A DNA stretch of 37,124 bases from Hydrocarboniphaga sp. (GCA_023254435.1 JALRLM010000447.1:1-37124), one strand, 5' to 3'; positions 1 to 8,757 are shown, numbered from the stretch's first letter. The notes: a model not told the origin generated them from the letters alone. Numbers and translations: made by a program.

Positions 1-1
1 C

Positions 2-2191
2 CTGCTGCGACACCTGCGCTTCGGCGCCGAGGTGCAGAGCGCGCATTACGACGAGCAGGGCCAGCTCTGGCGCGTGCAGCTGCGCAGCGGCGAGGAACTG
101 CGGTCGCGCATCCTGATCAGCGGCGTGGGCCAGCTGAGCCGGCCCGCGCTGCCCAATATTCCGGGCCTGCAGGATTTCGCCGGCCGCAGCTTTCACTCCG
201 CCGACTGGGACCCGCAGTACGCGCTCGAGGGCCAGCGCGTGGCGGTGATCGGCACCGGCGCCTCGGCGATCCAGTTCATTCCGGCCATCGCGCCGCGCGT
301 GGGCCTGCTCAAGGTGTTCCAGCGCTCGCCGGCCTGGATGATGAAGCGCGCCGACCGTGCCTACACCGGCATCGAGAAGCGCCTGTTCGCCGCCGTGCCG
401 CTGCTGGCGCGCCTGCACCGGCTGCAGATCTATCTGCGCTACGAGATGCGCGCGCTGGCGTTCACGCGCTTCTCCTCACTCATGAAGATCGCGGTGGAAT
501 GGCCGTTCCAGCGCATGCTCAAGCAGCAGGTGCACGATCCTGAGCTGCGCGCGCGGCTGGTGCCCGACTATCCCATCGGCTGCAAGCGCATCCTGCTCAG
601 CGACGACTACCTGGGCACGATGAATCGCGCCAACGTCGAGCTCGTCACCGACGGCATCCGCCGCGTCACCGCCCAGGGCATCGAAACCATCGACGGTCGC
701 GTGCACGAGGTCGATGCCATCGTCTACGGCACCGGCTTCGCCGCCACCGAATTCCTCGCGCCGATGAGCATCACCGGCCGCGACGGCATCGATCTGAATC
801 GCGCCTGGAAGAACGGCGCCATGGCCTACCTGGGCCTGACGGTTCCGGGCTTCCCCAACTTCTTCATGCTTTATGGGCCCAACACCAATCTTGGGCACAA
901 CTCCATCGTCTACATGCTCGAAAGCCAGATCGCGCACGTGATGCGCTGCCTGCGCCACATGAAGACGCTGCGCGTCAACACGATCGAAGTGCGCGGTAAC
1001 CGCTATACACGCTACAACGCACAGGTACAGCGCCGGCTCGGCGGCACGGTGTGGAACGGCTGCAAGAGCTGGTACGTGGACGCCAATGGCCATAACAGCA
1101 CCAACTGGCCGGGCTTTACATACTCGTATCGCTGGATGGCGCATCACGCCAGCCTGAGCGCCTATCACTGCAGCAACGTCGACGCCGATGCCACAGGCTA
1201 TCGCCATGTCACCATCGCCGAACCGCGCGAGCTGCTCGAGCGCGCCAGCGCGCAACTGATGCGGCTGGTACTGCGCTTCGGCTTTCGCCCCTTCATCGGA
1301 CCGCCGTTTCCGGTGTTCTTCCAACGTCGCGTCGTCGACGTGTTCGCCTTGCTGATGCCGGCACGCTTCGGTGCCCACGTGCAGCGCGAGCGCATCGCGG
1401 GCCGGCGTGTGGACATCGTGCGGGCACCCCGGTCATCGTCATCGGCGGATACGTCGTCGGCCGCGATTCTCTACCTGCACGGCGGCGCCTTCTGCCTGGG
1501 CGGGCCGCGCACTCATCGCAGCATCTCGAGCCGCCTCGCGCTCGACTCGGGCCTGCCGGTCTGGCTGCCCGACTATCGCCTGGCGCCCGAGCATCCCTAC
1601 CCCGCCGCCGTCGACGATGCGCTGGCCTGCCTGCACGAGATGAACCGGCGCGGCTACGCAACCGATCGCATCGTCATCGCCGGCGATTCCGCCGGCGGCG
1701 CGCTGGCGCTCGACCTGGCACTGCGTCTGCGCGAGCAAGGCCAGACAGCGGCCGGGCTCGCGCTGATCTCACCGGTGACCGACCCGCTGCTGCGCGGCGA
1801 CAGCCTGCGCACGCTCGCGCAGGACGACCCCATGATCCGCAACGGCTGGCTGCAGCAAGGCCTGGGCTGGTACGGCAAACCCAGCTCGCACTCGGTGCTC
1901 GATGCCGACCTGCGTGGATTGCCGCCGATATTGATCCAGGTCGGCGAGCAGGAGATTCTGCTGTCCGACTCCACGCGCCTGGCCGAGCACGCCGCGAGCC
2001 AGGGCGTGGCGGTGACGCTGGAGCGCCACGAAGCACGCTGGCACGTGTTTCACCTGCAGTCGTTCTTTCTGCGATCGGGCGACGCGGCGCTGGCGACGAT
2101 GGCCGACTTCTGCCGGCACCGGGCGCTCGCCGACGAAGCCGTGCCGCATCGCGCCCCGCCCGGCGCGACGGCGCTGCAGGCCAACAGCTAG
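2..2191 (+). CDS. Baeyer-Villiger-type flavin monooxygenase fused to HSL-family esterase (5' truncated)
   Basis: The reading frame is open from base 2, so the N-terminal FAD-binding part lies outside the window. The visible first half (about 400 residues) carries the Baeyer-Villiger fingerprint FxGxxxHxxxWD (FAGRSFHSADWD, bases 176-211) and a second Rossmann motif GTGASA near base 251. The second half is an alpha/beta hydrolase of the hormone-sensitive lipase family, with oxyanion motif HGGAF (1478-1492), nucleophile motif GDSAGG (Ser at 1688-1690) and a late His in WHVFHL. By family knowledge, the first domain inserts oxygen into a ketone to give an ester or lactone using NADPH and FAD, and the second would hydrolyse that ester. 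Direct coupling of the two steps is inference. The gene stands alone and converges on the bacterioferritin gene. The substrate is unknown; there is no clear link to the phenol genes. Confidence 0.85.
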   Translation: MLRHLRFGAEVQSAHYDEQGQLWRVQLRSGEELRSRILISGVGQLSRPALPNIPGLQDFAGRSFHSADWDPQYALEGQRVAVIGTGASAIQFIPAIAPRVGLLKVFQRSPAWMMKRADRAYTGIEKRLFAAVPLLARLHRLQIYLRYEMRALAFTRFSSLMKIAVEWPFQRMLKQQVHDPELRARLVPDYPIGCKRILLSDDYLGTMNRANVELVTDGIRRVTAQGIETIDGRVHEVDAIVYGTGFAATEFLAPMSITGRDGIDLNRAWKNGAMAYLGLTVPGFPNFFMLYGPNTNLGHNSIVYMLESQIAHVMRCLRHMKTLRVNTIEVRGNRYTRYNAQVQRRLGGTVWNGCKSWYVDANGHNSTNWPGFTYSYRWMAHHASLSAYHCSNVDADATGYRHVTIAEPRELLERASAQLMRLVLRFGFRPFIGPPFPVFFQRRVVDVFALLMPARFGAHVQRERIAGRRVDIVRAPRSSSSADTSSAAILYLHGGAFCLGGPRTHRSISSRLALDSGLPVWLPDYRLAPEHPYPAAVDDALACLHEMNRRGYATDRIVIAGDSAGGALALDLALRLREQGQTAAGLALISPVTDPLLRGDSLRTLAQDDPMIRNGWLQQGLGWYGKPSSHSVLDADLRGLPPILIQVGEQEILLSDSTRLAEHAASQGVAVTLERHEARWHVFHLQSFFLRSGDAALATMADFCRHRALADEAVPHRAPPGATALQANS

Positions 2192-2196
2192 GCCAC

Positions 2197-2229
2197 AAAA
2201 AACGCGGGCGCCTGTACAAGGCCGCCCGC
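2197..2229 (-). terminator. Rho-independent terminator of the bacterioferritin gene
   Basis: On the minus strand, the stem GCGGGCG (2223-2229) pairs with CGCCCGC (2204-2210), extended by a CC/GG step. It is followed directly by six T residues (complement of A6 at 2197-2202). It lies 38 bases past the bacterioferritin stop codon, in the correct orientation. It also separates that gene from the convergent monooxygenase/esterase gene. Confidence 0.85.
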
Positions 2230-2266
2230 GCTCCGGAGCGCCCGCCGTGGCGGACGACTCGACCAC

Positions 2267-2740
2267 TCAGCCGATGTGAGCCTTGAGCTGCACGTAGTTC
2301 TGCAGGCCCATGCTCTTGATCAGGCCCAGCTGCTGTTCGAGCCAGTGCGCATGATCTTCTTCGGTGTCCTTGAGCTGCGGCAGCAGCAGGTCGCGGGTCA
2401 CGAAGTCGCGCTCGCTCTCGCACAGGGCGATGGCGTCCTGCAGGTTCTGGCGCACCTCGTACTCGGTGTCGAGGTCCTTCTGCAGCATTTCCTCGACGGT
2501 CTTGCCCGAGGTGAACGGCAGCGGGCGCATGTCCGGCTCGCCGTCCAGGAACAGGATGCGGCGCACCAGCACGTCGGCGTGCGCGGTTTCTTCCTGCATT
2601 TCGTGATCGAGGCGCTCGTAGAGCTTGTGCAGGCCCAGATCGGCATAGCGGCGCGAGTGGATGAAGTACTGGTCGCGCGCCATCAGCTCTCCACGCAGGA
2701 GCTTTTCGAGACACGCCACCACCGCCGCCGAACCTTGCAT
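2267..2740 (-). CDS. bfr: Bacterioferritin, alpha type (haem-ligand Met replaced)
   Basis: This is an iron-storage ferritin of 157 residues, cytoplasmic, expected to assemble into a 24-mer shell. Counting from the upstream ATG at 2749, all six di-iron ferroxidase ligands are present: E21, E54, H57, E96, E130 and H133. The residue matching E. coli Met52, which binds bridging haem, is T55 (HEMQEETAHAD). This is the pattern of alpha-type subunits such as those of Pseudomonas putida and Neisseria, which oxidise iron but cannot ligate haem and usually pair with a beta subunit. No partner gene is in the window. I prefer the ATG at 2740 (MQGS...) because family members start there and GAGTGGA precedes it; an ATG three codons upstream (2749) is also possible. 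It is transcribed alone and ends at a strong terminator. Confidence 0.93.
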   Translation of the reverse strand: MQGSAAVVACLEKLLRGELMARDQYFIHSRRYADLGLHKLYERLDHEMQEETAHADVLVRRILFLDGEPDMRPLPFTSGKTVEEMLQKDLDTEYEVRQNLQDAIALCESERDFVTRDLLLPQLKDTEEDHAHWLEQQLGLIKSMGLQNYVQLKAHIG

Positions 2741-2874
2741 GACATCCATCCACTCAGAAAATGTGTGCGCAGTATGCCGCCCCGAAATTTTTCATGACGA
2801 AACGTCAAACGTAGCGATAAGTGTTCGCAACGGGCGTCGGACCCGGCACCGCTCGCAACGCGGGCCCGGCGGGC

Positions 2875-3804
2875 TTAGGCCTGCGCCAGCGCGTAGTCGA
2901 TGGCCGCGCACACCGCCGTCACCTGCGCCACGATGCACTGCTCGGGCGTAGCCGAGGGGCTGTCCGGATAGACCTCGGTGGTGGTCCTGTAGCGCGCATC
3001 GGTGATGCCCGCGCACAGGCCCAGCGGCTGCAGCGCGTATTCGATGACGCCGGGCGCCACCACGCGCGAGCCGATGATCTCGCCATTGCGATCCGCCGGT
3101 GCGATATGCGTGACCTGCGCCACCGCCGCGATGACGGCCTGCTGGAACGCGGTCTGCGGATGTTCGCTGTCGTCGACCAGATAGAAACCGTCGGGAATCT
3201 CGCCGGGTTCGTAGGGCTTGCCGTCGCGCGCGGCCAGCGCCGGGCGGAATTCGGATTCGTCGGTGTCGGTGGTCTCGTGCAGATCGACATGCAGCAGGAC
3301 GCGATCGCGCAGCGGGGCGATCAGCGCGAGCAGGGCCGCCGACTCCTGCGCCGGACTGTCGGCATGAAACGAGCGGTTGGGATCGACCGCATGCGGATTC
3401 CAGCGCTGGATCACCTCGTAAGCCCAGGGGCTCACGCAAGGCGCGACGAGCAGGTTTGCGCGAGCGGCGTAATGCTCGGCATGACGTTCGACGAAACGCA
3501 GCGCGCCGTGCACGCCGCTGGTTTCGTAGCCATGCACGCCGCCGGTCACGAGCACCACGGGCAGGTCGTCGCGCCAGCCGCGGCTCCTGATCGCCAGCAG
3601 CGGAAAGCGCTGCGGATCGTGGTCGAGACGACCGTATTCGATCACGTCGAAGCGTGCGCGCAAGGCCTCGACGGCGCGCAGCACATCGGTCTCGTAGAGA
3701 CGCTGGCGCGTCTGCCGGGCGCGCCAGGCCAGGACCTCGGCCGCGCCCCAAGGCTGGCCGGGCGTGCCGATGGGATAGGGGTCGGTCGATGCGGCTGTCG
3801 GCAT
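2875..3804 (-). CDS. M14-family zinc metallopeptidase / succinylglutamate desuccinylase-like hydrolase
   Basis: A protein of 309 residues with no signal peptide. The zinc-site pattern of M14 carboxypeptidases is visible: HGYE (H91 and E94), a substrate-binding Arg in DPNRSF (R144), the third zinc ligand in HVDLHET (H176), and a late Glu in TTEVYP (E277) at the position of the catalytic glutamate. It probably removes a C-terminal amino acid or an acyl group from a small peptide or amide; the substrate cannot be read from sequence. The short length and absence of a leader fit a cytoplasmic M14 enzyme rather than a secreted digestive type. It sits between bacterioferritin and a small membrane protein on the same strand, with gaps of more than 75 bases, so an operon is not obvious. 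Confidence 0.75.
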   Translation of the reverse strand: MPTAASTDPYPIGTPGQPWGAAEVLAWRARQTRQRLYETDVLRAVEALRARFDVIEYGRLDHDPQRFPLLAIRSRGWRDDLPVVLVTGGVHGYETSGVHGALRFVERHAEHYAARANLLVAPCVSPWAYEVIQRWNPHAVDPNRSFHADSPAQESAALLALIAPLRDRVLLHVDLHETTDTDESEFRPALAARDGKPYEPGEIPDGFYLVDDSEHPQTAFQQAVIAAVAQVTHIAPADRNGEIIGSRVVAPGVIEYALQPLGLCAGITDARYRTTTEVYPDSPSATPEQCIVAQVTAVCAAIDYALAQA

Positions 3805-3862
3805 GGTCTGCGGTCCGTGTTTCGGTGGGTCCGGCGGCGCCGGGCCTGCGTGGCAGCATGGT

Positions 3863-3893
3863 ACGCCGCCTGGCGCGGCGCATCAGGCGGCGT
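3863..3893. repeat. 10-bp perfect inverted repeat overlapping a stop codon
   Basis: ACGCCGCCTG (3863-3872) and CAGGCGGCGT (3884-3893) pair perfectly around an 11-base loop. The right arm covers the end of the short membrane-protein gene and its stop codon. There is no T-run on either side, so it may be an mRNA-stabilising or weak terminating hairpin rather than a classical terminator. Confidence 0.5.
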
Positions 3894-4146
3894 CGGGGCT
3901 TACACGGAACTCGCCGGCATAGCGGAACAACATCAGGCGATAAGGCCATGCCGACACCCAGTCCAGCCCCAGGCCGAGCCAGGCGAAGTGGACCAGCTGC
4001 AGCCCTCCCAGGGTCAGCAACAGCAGCAAACCCGGGTCACGCGACTGGCGCTGATCGCGATACGACTCGCCTGCGAAATGCGTCAGCGCCAGCAGCAGGG
4101 CGCTGAAGATCGAGAATCCACAGAGCAGGACGGCGAGGTCGATCAT
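3883..4146 (-). CDS. Small two-helix membrane protein of unknown function
   Basis: From the ATG at 4146 the product is 87 residues (a TTG at 4158 would add four). Two hydrophobic segments are seen, LAVLLCGFSIFSALLLALTH near the N-terminus and PGLLLLLTLGGLQLVHFAWL in the middle, joined by a charged loop ESYRDQRQSRD. It resembles the first helices of sensor-type membrane domains but has no attached output domain, so it may be a truncated relic or a genuine small inner-membrane protein. I do not recognise a family. A strong hairpin overlaps its stop codon. Confidence 0.45.
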   Translation of the reverse strand: MIDLAVLLCGFSIFSALLLALTHFAGESYRDQRQSRDPGLLLLLTLGGLQLVHFAWLGLGLDWVSAWPYRLMLFRYAGEFRVSPDAA

Positions 4147-4270
4147 GGTGAAAGGCAAAGGGTTTCATCTGCAGCAGCTGACGCCCACTATAGGGCGCAG
4201 GCCACGCAGGATGCGCATGGCCGCGCGAAGAGCGCCACGAACCTTATCCTCGAATCCACTCCTGGACGAC

Positions 4271-5086
4271 ATGAACGCCCACGATGAAAACGGTCCCGTT
4301 GCGGCGCTGCCTTCGGCCGTGGTCGGCCGGATTCGCGAGCGCCTGCGCACGCTCGAGCAGGCGCATGGCGTCCACGTCCTGCATGCCATCGAGTCGGGTT
4401 CGCGCGCCTGGGGCTTCGAAAGCCCGGACTCCGATTTCGACGCCCGGTTTCTCTACGTGCACGCGCCGGACTGGTACTTCTCGGTCTTCGAGCAGCGCGA
4501 CGTCATCGAAACGCCCATCGAGGACGAAGGCGGCGTGGTGTTCGACGTCAACGGCTGGGATCTGCGCAAGGCGCTGCGCCTGCTGGCCAAGAGCAATCCG
4601 GTGCTGATCGAATGGCTGCAGTCGCCCATCGTCTATGCGAGCGCGCCGGATTTCGCCGGCGAGATGCTGGCGCTGGCACGGCGCTTTCATTCGCCCAAGG
4701 CCTCGCACTATCACTACTTTCACATGGCGAGGAAGAACTTTCGCGAGCACCTGCTCGGCGATCGCATCCGGCTCAAGAAATACTTCTACGTGATTCGCCC
4801 GGTGCTGGCCTGCCTGTGGATCGAGCAGGGCAAGGGCCTGCCGCCGATGACCTTGCACGAGCTGCTGGCCGGCGTGCTGCCGCAGGGGCCGGTTCGTGCA
4901 GCCATTCTGCAACTGCGCGACCGCAAGATGCGGGAGCCGGAGTTTGGCGAAGGCGCGCCCGTCGCCGCGGTTCAGGATTTTCTGGCCGGGCAAATCGATC
5001 GCCTGTCGCTCGTCGCGACGCCGGAAGCGCCGCTCACGTCGGGCGCGCCCCTGGACGACTTCCTGCGTCGATGGTCACGTCGCTGA
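4271..5086 (+). CDS. YcgL-like predicted nucleotidyltransferase (DNA polymerase beta superfamily)
   Basis: A protein of 271 residues starting MNAHDENG. The nucleotidyltransferase signature is clear: GSRAWGFESPDSDFDARF has G43-S44 and the metal-binding pair D55-x-D57, and a later acidic residue in VVFDVNG (D92) is placed to complete the triad. The remainder, with SHYHYFHMARKNF and an Arg/Lys-rich helix, matches the COG3541-type enzymes annotated as predicted nucleotidyltransferases. The reaction (probably transfer of a nucleotide to RNA or protein) is not established for the family. The frame stays open further upstream, but the ATG at 4271 best fits the length of relatives. It converges on the MBL-fold gene with only 22 bases between stops. 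Confidence 0.75.
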   Translation: MNAHDENGPVAALPSAVVGRIRERLRTLEQAHGVHVLHAIESGSRAWGFESPDSDFDARFLYVHAPDWYFSVFEQRDVIETPIEDEGGVVFDVNGWDLRKALRLLAKSNPVLIEWLQSPIVYASAPDFAGEMLALARRFHSPKASHYHYFHMARKNFREHLLGDRIRLKKYFYVIRPVLACLWIEQGKGLPPMTLHELLAGVLPQGPVRAAILQLRDRKMREPEFGEGAPVAAVQDFLAGQIDRLSLVATPEAPLTSGAPLDDFLRRWSRR

Positions 5087-5108
5087 TCCATGCGGCCTCG
5101 TGGGCCCG

Positions 5109-6035
5109 CTAGCCGCGCACGCCCAGCCATTTCAAGGCGGCGCCCAAGGCCTTTTGCAGCGCGCCGAGCGGTGCGACGACGAACGAGTCCATGACGATCT
5201 CCTGGGCCCGATCGCCGGCCGCGCGCAAACGATCGTCGAGTTGCCGCAGGGTTTCGACGGGCATCACCAGGCTGGCCTCGCCGGGCTGATGGCGGCTGCC
5301 GACGTCGAACAGCCGGCCATCGCGCGATATCTCGATATGGCTGCCGAGGACCGCCGAAACCGTATGCGTCTCCGAAAACGCCGCGAGACGGCCGATGCTG
5401 GCGCGATAGGCGTTCCAGTCCTTGACCAGCACGCGCCCCGGGTAAAGCGTGTCGCCCGTCAGCAGCCAGCCGCTGCGCCCGTCGTAGACGGCAATGCCCT
5501 GCTCGTGATGCCCCGGAGCGGGAATGATGTCGAGCCTGCGCTGGCCCAGGTCCAGCGTGGCCAAGCCTTCGGGCCACTGCGTGAGACCGAATTGCGTCCG
5601 TACGGCCTGCAGATCGGGCTCGATCAGACTCACGCCGGGCTGCCCGCGAAACTGCGCATCCGCCGCGATGTGATCGCCGTGCCCGTGCGAATGCGCCACC
5701 AGCACCCTGCGAATCGAGCGATCGTGACGCGCAATGAGCGCCTGCACCGTATCGTAGAGCGGAAAGCGCTCGCGCTCCACCGTTGCACCCGTGTCCTGCA
5801 CGAACACCGTGTGCTGCCCGAACAGCACGTACACGAACGGCGCCTCGAAATGGACGCACTTGTTCTGGCGCAGGATGTAGCTGTCGCGATCGAACTCGAA
5901 CACCTCGATCGCGGGACCGCGATCGTCGGCGCAATCGGCGGAACCATGACGCCATACATGATCCGCGACATCGCCAGCCATGCTCGCCTGCGCGAGCAAC
6001 AAGCCCCCAACGAGCACCGCACTGTGTCCGCTCAT
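5109..6035 (-). CDS. Exported metallo-beta-lactamase-fold hydrolase
   Basis: A protein of 308 residues from the ATG at 6035. A hydrophobic leader (MSGHSAVLVGGLLLAQASMA) suggests export to the periplasm. The MBL zinc motif is HSHGHGDH (H117, H119, D121, H122), followed by H176 in PAPGHH, D195 in LLTGDT and H233 in LGSH, so a two-metal site looks complete. The overall layout resembles the glyoxalase II/beta-lactamase superfamily; the substrate is unknown. It is monocistronic and convergent with the nucleotidyltransferase gene. An in-frame ATG 33 bases further upstream is less likely because it would bury the leader. Confidence 0.8.
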   Translation of the reverse strand: MSGHSAVLVGGLLLAQASMAGDVADHVWRHGSADCADDRGPAIEVFEFDRDSYILRQNKCVHFEAPFVYVLFGQHTVFVQDTGATVERERFPLYDTVQALIARHDRSIRRVLVAHSHGHGDHIAADAQFRGQPGVSLIEPDLQAVRTQFGLTQWPEGLATLDLGQRRLDIIPAPGHHEQGIAVYDGRSGWLLTGDTLYPGRVLVKDWNAYRASIGRLAAFSETHTVSAVLGSHIEISRDGRLFDVGSRHQPGEASLVMPVETLRQLDDRLRAAGDRAQEIVMDSFVVAPLGALQKALGAALKWLGVRG

Positions 6036-6120
6036 TTTGCTGTCTCGCTCGCATTCTTCGTGGGGCAAAGCCAGTCAGGCCTTGCACATGCGGAACTCGA
6101 TGCAAACTCCGAACCCATAG

Positions 6121-6327
6121 GATGGTTGGTCACGTGCGGACAAGCTTTTCGATGCGATCGAGGGCGCCATCGACAAGCTCAGCGATTTTCCTGAGCGCGG
6201 AGAGCACCCGCCCGAGGCGAGCTCACTTGGAATCAAGCAGTTTCGGCAGGCCCACCACAAGCCCTACTGGATGATCTCCCAAGTGAGTCTGAACGCCGTC
6301 GTGGTGTTGCTCGTCGCGCAAGGCTGA
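6121..6327 (+). pseudogene. Degenerate ParE/RelE-superfamily toxin fragment
   Basis: After a TAG at 6118-6120 the frame is open to TGA at 6325 but has no start codon. The translation contains WSRADKLFDAIEGAIDKL, then DFPERGEHPPE, LGIKQFRQAHHKPYWMI and VVVLLVAQG. This is the middle and C-terminal beta-sheet pattern of ParE toxins (helix, FPERG.xPE, LG, R.x3.KPY, V.V.x4). The first 15-20 residues and the usual RRDxQ tail are missing, and no antitoxin frame was found next to it. I read it as a decayed toxin-antitoxin remnant, 166 bases past the end of the lower-pathway operon. Confidence 0.6.
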
Positions 6328-6493
6328 CGGGACATGCAAACGCTGCTTCAGCAAAGGCCACTGCCCTGATTCAGACCGATTTGTCGGATCGTCAAGATGC
6401 GCCGATTGAGCAGGGACCTCGGTCCCCACTCCATCGGGATGCGCGACGAAGTGGATCGAACCGGCCAGCGGCAGAGTATCTTGGGCAATGTCC

Positions 6494-7558
6494 CTAGACA
6501 GACTTCGCCAGCAGCCCGCGATCCTTGGCCAGGGTCATGGCCGTGTCTTCGATCATGTCTTCCTGGCCGCCGATCATCTTTTTTCGGCCGAGTTCGACGA
6601 GGATGTCGCGCGCCGGCACGCCGTACTTGGCCGCTGCGCGATTCGCGTGCAGCAGGAACGTGGAGTACACGCCCGCGAAGCCCAGCGTCAGCGACGCACG
6701 ATCCACACGGACGATGTGCTCCATCATCGGGAAGATCAGGTCTTCGGTGAGGTCGGTCAGCTTGAACAGGTCGCAACCAGTCTCGATGCCCATGCGATCG
6801 CAGACGGCGACAAAGACTTCGAGCGGCGTGTTGCCGGCTCCGGCGCCCAGACCGCCCACCGAAGCATCGATGCGCGAGGCCCCCGCTTCGACGGCGGCGA
6901 TGGAATTGGCCACGCCCATGCCCAGATTGTGGTGGCCGTGGAAGCCGATCTCAGTCTCGGGCTTTAGCACTTCGCGCAGCGCGCTCACGCGCGCCTTGAC
7001 GTCGGCCGGCAACATGTAACCGGCCGAGTCGGTGATGTAGACGGTCTGTGCGCCGTAGCTCTCCATGAGCCTGGCCTGTTGCGCCAGACCCGCGGCATCG
7101 TTGAGATGCGCCATCATCAGAAAGCCGGTGGTATCCAGGCCGAGTTTGCGCGCGTAGGCGATGTGCTGCGGCGAGGTATCGGCCTCGGTGCAGTGCGTGG
7201 CCACGTGCACGCTGCGCACGCCGTGATCGTAGGCTTCCTGCAACTCCTTCATGGTGCCCAGACCCGGGATCAACAACACCGAGACCTTGCTGCGCTTGAG
7301 CTTGGGAATGACGGCATCCCAGTACTCCACGTTGGAGTGCAGCGCAAAGCCGTGCTGCAGTGAATTGCCGCCCAGTCCGGCGCCATGCGAAACCTGGATC
7401 AGCGGCACGCCGGCATCATCGAGCGCCGTCGCCACGCTCACCATCTGCGCAGCCGGTATCTGCTCGCGCTTGGCGTGCATGCCATCGCGCAGGCTCATGT
7501 CGTGCACGATCACCTTGCGGCCCTTGAGCGAGTCCGCCTCATTCAACAGAGTACTCAT
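6494..7558 (-). CDS. dmpG: 4-hydroxy-2-oxovalerate aldolase
   Basis: The last step of the meta-cleavage pathway: it splits 4-hydroxy-2-oxopentanoate into pyruvate and acetaldehyde. The product is 354 residues from the ATG at 7558. The N-terminal [14 protein letters not shown] motif supplies R24, the metal ligand D25 and H28. [10 protein letters not shown] supplies metal ligands H207 and H209, matching the DmpG/BphI pattern (D18, H200 and H202 in DmpG). Known members form a channelling complex with the acylating dehydrogenase encoded just upstream; here the two genes overlap by one base (TGATG), consistent with coupled synthesis. It is the last gene of the operon, and no good terminator was found after it. 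Confidence 0.95.
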   Translation of the reverse strand: MSTLLNEADSLKGRKVIVHDMSLRDGMHAKREQIPAAQMVSVATALDDAGVPLIQVSHGAGLGGNSLQHGFALHSNVEYWDAVIPKLKRSKVSVLLIPGLGTMKELQEAYDHGVRSVHVATHCTEADTSPQHIAYARKLGLDTTGFLMMAHLNDAAGLAQQARLMESYGAQTVYITDSAGYMLPADVKARVSALREVLKPETEIGFHGHHNLGMGVANSIAAVEAGASRIDASVGGLGAGAGNTPLEVFVAVCDRMGIETGCDLFKLTDLTEDLIFPMMEHIVRVDRASLTLGFAGVYSTFLLHANRAAAKYGVPARDILVELGRKKMIGGQEDMIEDTAMTLAKDRGLLAKSV

Positions 7559-8472
7559 CACGCAAGCTCCTTGATCGTCGAGTTCGTCTGCGCCGACAGC
7601 CACTGTTCGGCGAACAGCTCCGCGCTGCGCGTGGCAGCGGCGGTCATGATGTCGAGATTGCCGGCGTAGCGAGGCAGGTAATCGCCCAGCCCGGCCACTT
7701 CCATGAAGGTGGCCACGCGCTTGCCGTCGAACACAGGACCGTTGACAAGCCGGTAGCCCGGCACGTACTTCTGCACTTGCTCGATCATGGCCAGGATCGA
7801 CGCCGTGATCCGCGGCTGATCGGGTTCTTCATCGGTCAGGCAATAGATGGTATTGCGCATGATCATCGGCGGATCGGCCGGGTTGATGATCGCCAGCGCC
7901 TTGCCTTCGCGCGCGCCGCCAACCTTGCAGATCGCGTTGGAGGTGGTGTACGTGAACTCGTCGAGATTGGCGCGCGTACCGGGCCCGATCGAACGCGACG
8001 ACAGGCTGGCCACGATCTCCGCATAGCCCACGCCCTGCACGCGGCTCACGGCATTGACGATCGGAATCGTCGCCTGCCCCGCGCAGGAGATCATGTTGAC
8101 GTTCATCACGCGCTGCTCGGCCAGCCCGGCGAGATTCACCGGCGGCACACACAGCGGGCCAATCGCGGCCGGCGTGAGGTCGACCATGAGCACGCCCAGC
8201 TCATTGAGCTTGCGCGAGTTATCCGCATGTACGTAGGCCGAGGTGGCGTCGAAGGCGATCTGCACGCCGTCGGCCTTCACGTGCGGCAACAGGCCGTCGA
8301 CACCGTCGGCGGTGGTCTTCAGACCGAAGTCGCGCGCACGCGCCAGGCCCTCGGAAGTCGGATCGATGCCGACCATCCACACCGGTTCGAGCAGCGCGCT
8401 GCGGCGCAGCTTGTAGATCAGATCGGTGCCGATGTTGCCGGGCCCGATGATGGCGCACTTGATCTTGCTCAT
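7558..8472 (-). CDS. dmpF: Acetaldehyde dehydrogenase (acylating)
   Basis: Converts acetaldehyde, NAD+ and CoA to acetyl-CoA. The product is 304 residues from the ATG at 8472. It has the N-terminal nucleotide-binding motif [11 protein letters not shown] and the catalytic Cys in [10 protein letters not shown] (C130, equivalent to C132 of DmpF). Length and sequence match the DmpF/MhpF/BphJ family. Its start overlaps the tautomerase stop (ATGA), and its stop overlaps the aldolase start. The partner aldolase encoded immediately downstream would pass the volatile aldehyde directly to this enzyme, as known for DmpFG. Confidence 0.96.
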   Translation of the reverse strand: MSKIKCAIIGPGNIGTDLIYKLRRSALLEPVWMVGIDPTSEGLARARDFGLKTTADGVDGLLPHVKADGVQIAFDATSAYVHADNSRKLNELGVLMVDLTPAAIGPLCVPPVNLAGLAEQRVMNVNMISCAGQATIPIVNAVSRVQGVGYAEIVASLSSRSIGPGTRANLDEFTYTTSNAICKVGGAREGKALAIINPADPPMIMRNTIYCLTDEEPDQPRITASILAMIEQVQKYVPGYRLVNGPVFDGKRVATFMEVAGLGDYLPRYAGNLDIMTAAATRSAELFAEQWLSAQTNSTIKELA

Positions 8473-8726
8473 GAGGCATCTCCTTCGCCGTTGGCGATGA
8501 CCGCGATCTTCTCCACCGGACTGACGGGGGAGCCGGCGGCCGCGCGATCGGCCGCGGTGACGCCGGCGATCGCGAAGTTTTCCGGCGGCAGATTGTGGAT
8601 AAGGATGCGCACCTGCTCGCGGCGCACGCCGAGCACCTCGACCACGGTGTCGGTGACGGTTGTGCACAGGCGGCGCTTCTGCTCGGTGGTGCGGCCTTCG
8701 AGCAGGTGGAATTCGATGATCGGCAT
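8469..8726 (-). CDS. dmpI: 4-oxalocrotonate tautomerase
   Basis: Isomerises the enol form of 4-oxalocrotonate (2-hydroxymuconate) to the oxo form. The product is 85 residues. After Met removal the essential residues fall in the canonical places: Pro1 (MPIIEF), R11 (LEGR), R39 (EQVRIL) and F50 (ENFAIAG). The usual family length is about 62 residues, so this member carries roughly 20 extra C-terminal residues ([17 protein letters not shown]). It sits between the decarboxylase and dehydrogenase genes and overlaps the latter by ATGA. A second, fused tautomerase is encoded at 20432-20860. Confidence 0.94.
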   Translation of the reverse strand: MPIIEFHLLEGRTTEQKRRLCTTVTDTVVEVLGVRREQVRILIHNLPPENFAIAGVTAADRAAAGSPVSPVEKIAVIANGEGDAS

Positions 8727-8757
8727 GAGTGACCTGTCGGATCGTGATGAGTGAAAA

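Noticed and set aside
4189-4199. CACTATAGGGC resembles the end of a T7 phage promoter
   Set aside because: The upstream two-thirds of the consensus is absent and there is no other phage signal nearby.
2821-4287. Long plus-strand open frame opposite the M14 peptidase gene
   Set aside because: It has no family features, and its translation is the low-complexity Arg/Gln/His-rich type expected antisense to a GC-rich gene. The minus-strand gene has clear zinc-site motifs.
6413-6426. Palindrome GGGACCTCGGTCCC downstream of the aldolase gene as operon terminator
   Set aside because: The loop would be only two bases and no T-run follows, so it is not a convincing terminator.
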